From assembly GCA_965268675.1 (NCBI GenBank), contig OZ254179.1, positions 1,364,001-1,428,000 on the forward strand: a DNA stretch of 64,000 nucleotides. Direction: 5' to 3'. Under the pieces are notes generated by a model. The model did no database searches and was not told the origin of the DNA. It saw only the letters and a program-made list of their open reading frames with translations. The position numbers and the translations under genes are program-made. Shown here in pieces: positions 62,644 to 64,000 of this stretch; within the stretch, counting starts at the first letter, position 1, and each line of letters begins with the position of its first letter. The stretch is from AAA044-D11 sp009705075 (GTDB lineage: Bacteria; Actinomycetota; Actinomycetes; Nanopelagicales; Nanopelagicaceae).

Positions 62644-62685
62644 CTCAATATTTAAGAATATTTAAGAATATTTAAGAATATTGAG
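62644..62685. repeat. AT-rich 10-bp tandem repeats flanked by inverted arms
   Basis: TTTAAGAATA is repeated three times (62651-62680), bounded by CTCAATATT (62644-62652) and its complement AATATTGAG (62677-62685). It resembles a DNA-unwinding element and lies 17 bp from the last DnaA-box-like site. Confidence 0.75.
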
Positions 62686-62692
62686 GAATTAA

Positions 62693-62722
62693 AAAGACCC
62701 GCCTCTATTGAGACGGGTCTTT
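62693..62722 (-). terminator. Intrinsic terminator of the ssb-rpsR-rplI operon
   Basis: Stem AAAGACCCG/CGGGTCTTT with an inner CTC/GAG helix around TATT. Read on the minus strand it ends in a T-run, 14 nt after the rplI stop. Confidence 0.92.
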
Positions 62723-62736
62723 AACTTTAGGAGATA

Positions 62737-63183
62737 TTAAATAGCGACAACAGAGATGTTGACGTTGGCAGATATTTGACCTTGAAGAGAGATCTTCGCG
62801 GTGTACTTGCCAAGCTTCTTAATGTGTCCTGCAACCTTTACGCGGTGACGATCGATATCAAGACCTGTTGCAGCCTTTATGCCTGCAGCGATGTCCTTAT
62901 CTGTCACTGAACCGAATAGAACTCCGGTAGCGCCGACCTTTGATTTGATAACAATCTCGGTCTTTTCGAGAGAGTCTTTAATCTCTTTTGCGTGATCAAG
63001 GTCGCGAATTTCGCGAGCGCTACGAGCACGACGGATTCCTTCAATCTGCTTCTCGCCACCAAGGCTCCAAGCGATTGCATTGCCGCGAGGCAATAGGAAG
63101 TTGCGAGCAAAACCATCTTTAACGGTTACGACATCGCCAGCTTGTCCTAGACCTGATACTTCACGAGTAAGAATAAGTTTCAT
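62737..63183 (-). CDS. rplI: Ribosomal protein bL9
   Basis: A 148-residue two-domain protein. The N-terminal rRNA-binding domain is MKLILTREVSGLGQAGDVVTVKDGFARNFLLPRGNAI-like, joined by a long charged helix (residues 45-75) to a C-terminal domain with GVLFGSVTDKDIA. Normal length. It follows rpsR by 13 nt with a GGAGAA site. Confidence 0.98.
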   Translation of the reverse strand: MKLILTREVSGLGQAGDVVTVKDGFARNFLLPRGNAIAWSLGGEKQIEGIRRARSAREIRDLDHAKEIKDSLEKTEIVIKSKVGATGVLFGSVTDKDIAAGIKAATGLDIDRHRVKVAGHIKKLGKYTAKISLQGQISANVNISVVAI

Positions 63184-63196
63184 TTTTCTATTCTCC

Positions 63197-63484
63197 TTAT
63201 CGCGCTGTTGAGGTGTAAGGCAGAAGTGCCATTTCGCGGGAATTCTTTACCGCGGCGGCAATCTGACGTTGGTGTTGGGTGCATGCACCTGTAACTCGAC
63301 GAGCGCGGATCTTGCCGCGATCTGAGATGTACTTGCGAAGAAGATTGATGTCCTTGTAATCGATATAAGTTGCCTTATCGCGACAGAAAGAGCATGGCTT
63401 CTTCTTAAACTTCTTCATTGCTGCTGCCGACATCTTGCTTACTTTTGGCTTCGGCTTCAGCGTCTTATTATTTCTTGCGCCCAC
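63197..63484 (-). CDS. rpsR: Ribosomal protein bS18
   Basis: A 95-residue S18. The core reads KKPCSFCRDKATYIDYKDINLLRKYISDRGKIRARRVTG, then CTQHQRQIAAAVKNSREMALLPY. CSFC plus a later Cys are remnants of the zinc-type (C+) S18. It has an extra ~20-residue basic N-terminus from GTG 63484, supported by AAGGAG 8 nt upstream. It binds 16S rRNA with S6. Confidence 0.97.
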   Translation of the reverse strand: MGARNNKTLKPKPKVSKMSAAAMKKFKKKPCSFCRDKATYIDYKDINLLRKYISDRGKIRARRVTGACTQHQRQIAAAVKNSREMALLPYTSTAR

Positions 63485-63507
63485 TGTGGTGCTCCTTTTT
63501 AGGATGC

Positions 63508-63525
63508 CCCGTCAGTTCTGACGGG
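63508..63525. promoter_or_regulatory. Hairpin between ssb and rpsR
   Basis: CCCGTCAG-TT-CTGACGGG (or a 7-bp stem with GTTC loop) lies in the ssb-rpsR spacer, 24 nt before the rpsR start. No T-run, so it is more likely an mRNA processing or stability element than a terminator. Confidence 0.6.
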
Positions 63526-63556
63526 AATGGTTGGTTGGATAATTACTTAGATTTAT

Positions 63557-64000
63557 TTAGAAGGGAGGTTGATCATCGGAACCAGCTGATGACCAGCCAC
63601 CTCCAACGGGAGCTGCAGACCAAGGGTCTTCAGCTGAAGCAGTTTCAGTAACAGGAGTTGAGAATGAACCGCTGCCACCAGATGCACCCGCGGCGCGAGT
63701 TGTCTTGGTGACCTTTGCAGTTGCGTTTCGCAGTGATGGACCAACTTCGTCAACTTCAACTTCGTACACAGTGCGCTTTTCGCCCTCTTTGGTTTCGTAT
63801 GAGCGTTGCTTCAAACGACCAGTAACAATTACGCGCATTCCGCGAGTAAGTGATTCTGCAACGTTCTCTGCTGCTTGACGCCAAATATTGCAAGCAAGAA
63901 AGAGGCTGTCGCCATCTTTCCATTCATTTGTGTTCTTATCGAGGTAACGCGGAGTTGAAGCAACCGTGAATTTTGCAACCGCAGCACCCGAAGGTGTGAA
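63557..64000 (-). CDS. ssb: Single-stranded DNA-binding protein (5' end outside window)
   Basis: The last 147 residues of SSB are present; the N-terminal ~15-20 residues lie beyond the right edge. The OB-fold has VAKFTVASTPRY, SLFLACNIWRQAAENVAESL and RVIVTGRLKQRSYE, followed by VYEVEVDEVGPSL. A Gly/Ser-rich linker leads to the acidic tip DDQPPF, which recruits DNA repair and replication partners. Upstream rpsF is expected outside the window. Confidence 0.96.
   Translation of the reverse strand, partial: FTPSGAAVAKFTVASTPRYLDKNTNEWKDGDSLFLACNIWRQAAENVAESLTRGMRVIVTGRLKQRSYETKEGEKRTVYEVEVDEVGPSLRNATAKVTKTTRAAGASGGSGSFSTPVTETASAEDPWSAAPVGGGWSSAGSDDQPPF

Noticed and set aside
62651..62680. CRISPR-like repeats
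   Set aside because: Units are only 10 bp, contiguous and without spacers; no cas genes are present.

Overview
The window is a gene-dense piece of a streamlined actinobacterial chromosome. Typical actinobacterial markers are a BldC-like regulator, DUF3073, DUF5302, CrgA, a PASTA-type PknB with PstP, a purF-linked SCP2-like protein, a GlxR-like Crp protein and the RidA/DUF4177 pair. The AT-leaning composition, very short spacers and overlapping genes suggest a small-genome freshwater lineage such as Nanopelagicales (acI); this placement is inference from memory of gene content, not from a search.

Layout. 1-6245: an SHMT-like enzyme running off the left edge, a tiny Cys-rich protein, tRNA-Lys, and surface-modification genes (sulfotransferase-like, OafA-like acyltransferase, a polytopic membrane protein, a GT2). 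6296-9072: apt, Sua5, a SIMPL protein and tRNAs Glu, Asp and Phe. 9082-16092: dTDP-rhamnose genes rmlC, D, B and A with a methyltransferase, two glycosyltransferases and a WecA/TagO-type initiating transferase. 16108-29435: BldC and small conserved genes, then a nearly gapless purine superoperon (purM, F, SCP2, L, Q, S, C, B, D, A) headed by fba. 29869-34929: acs, then a sulfane-sulfur locus (CstR-like repressor, rhodanese lipoprotein, CoA-disulfide reductase/rhodanese fusion, second tiny Cys-rich protein) divergent from a DUF2202 protein across a perfect palindromic operator. 34985-44929: CvpA, TlpA-like, nth, crp, ridA, DUF4177, yqeY, a phosphoesterase, a GNAT, asd, lysC, recR, dnaX and the SRP RNA. 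44969-46084: tRNA-Ser and an orphan islet. 46081-60992: gabD, an APC permease fused to an OB-fold, an aquaporin, pstP, pknB, crgA, a two-component system, htpX, lemA, dcd, an acyl-CoA dehydrogenase, an EamA exporter and carbonic anhydrase. 60989-64000: dnaB, a DnaA-box-rich spacer, rplI, rpsR and ssb, which runs off the right edge.

Global patterns. Almost every convergent gene pair overlaps or abuts, several through a shared palindromic stop (TTAA or TAATTA). At least eleven genes have a -10-like hexamer exactly 6-7 nt before the start codon and no Shine-Dalgarno, as expected for leaderless mRNAs.

Most notable: the cst-like persulfide locus with its repressor site placed inside the -35/-10 spacer, the paralogous TWSGCG mini-proteins, the APC/OB-fold fusion, and the DnaA-box cluster next to dnaB.
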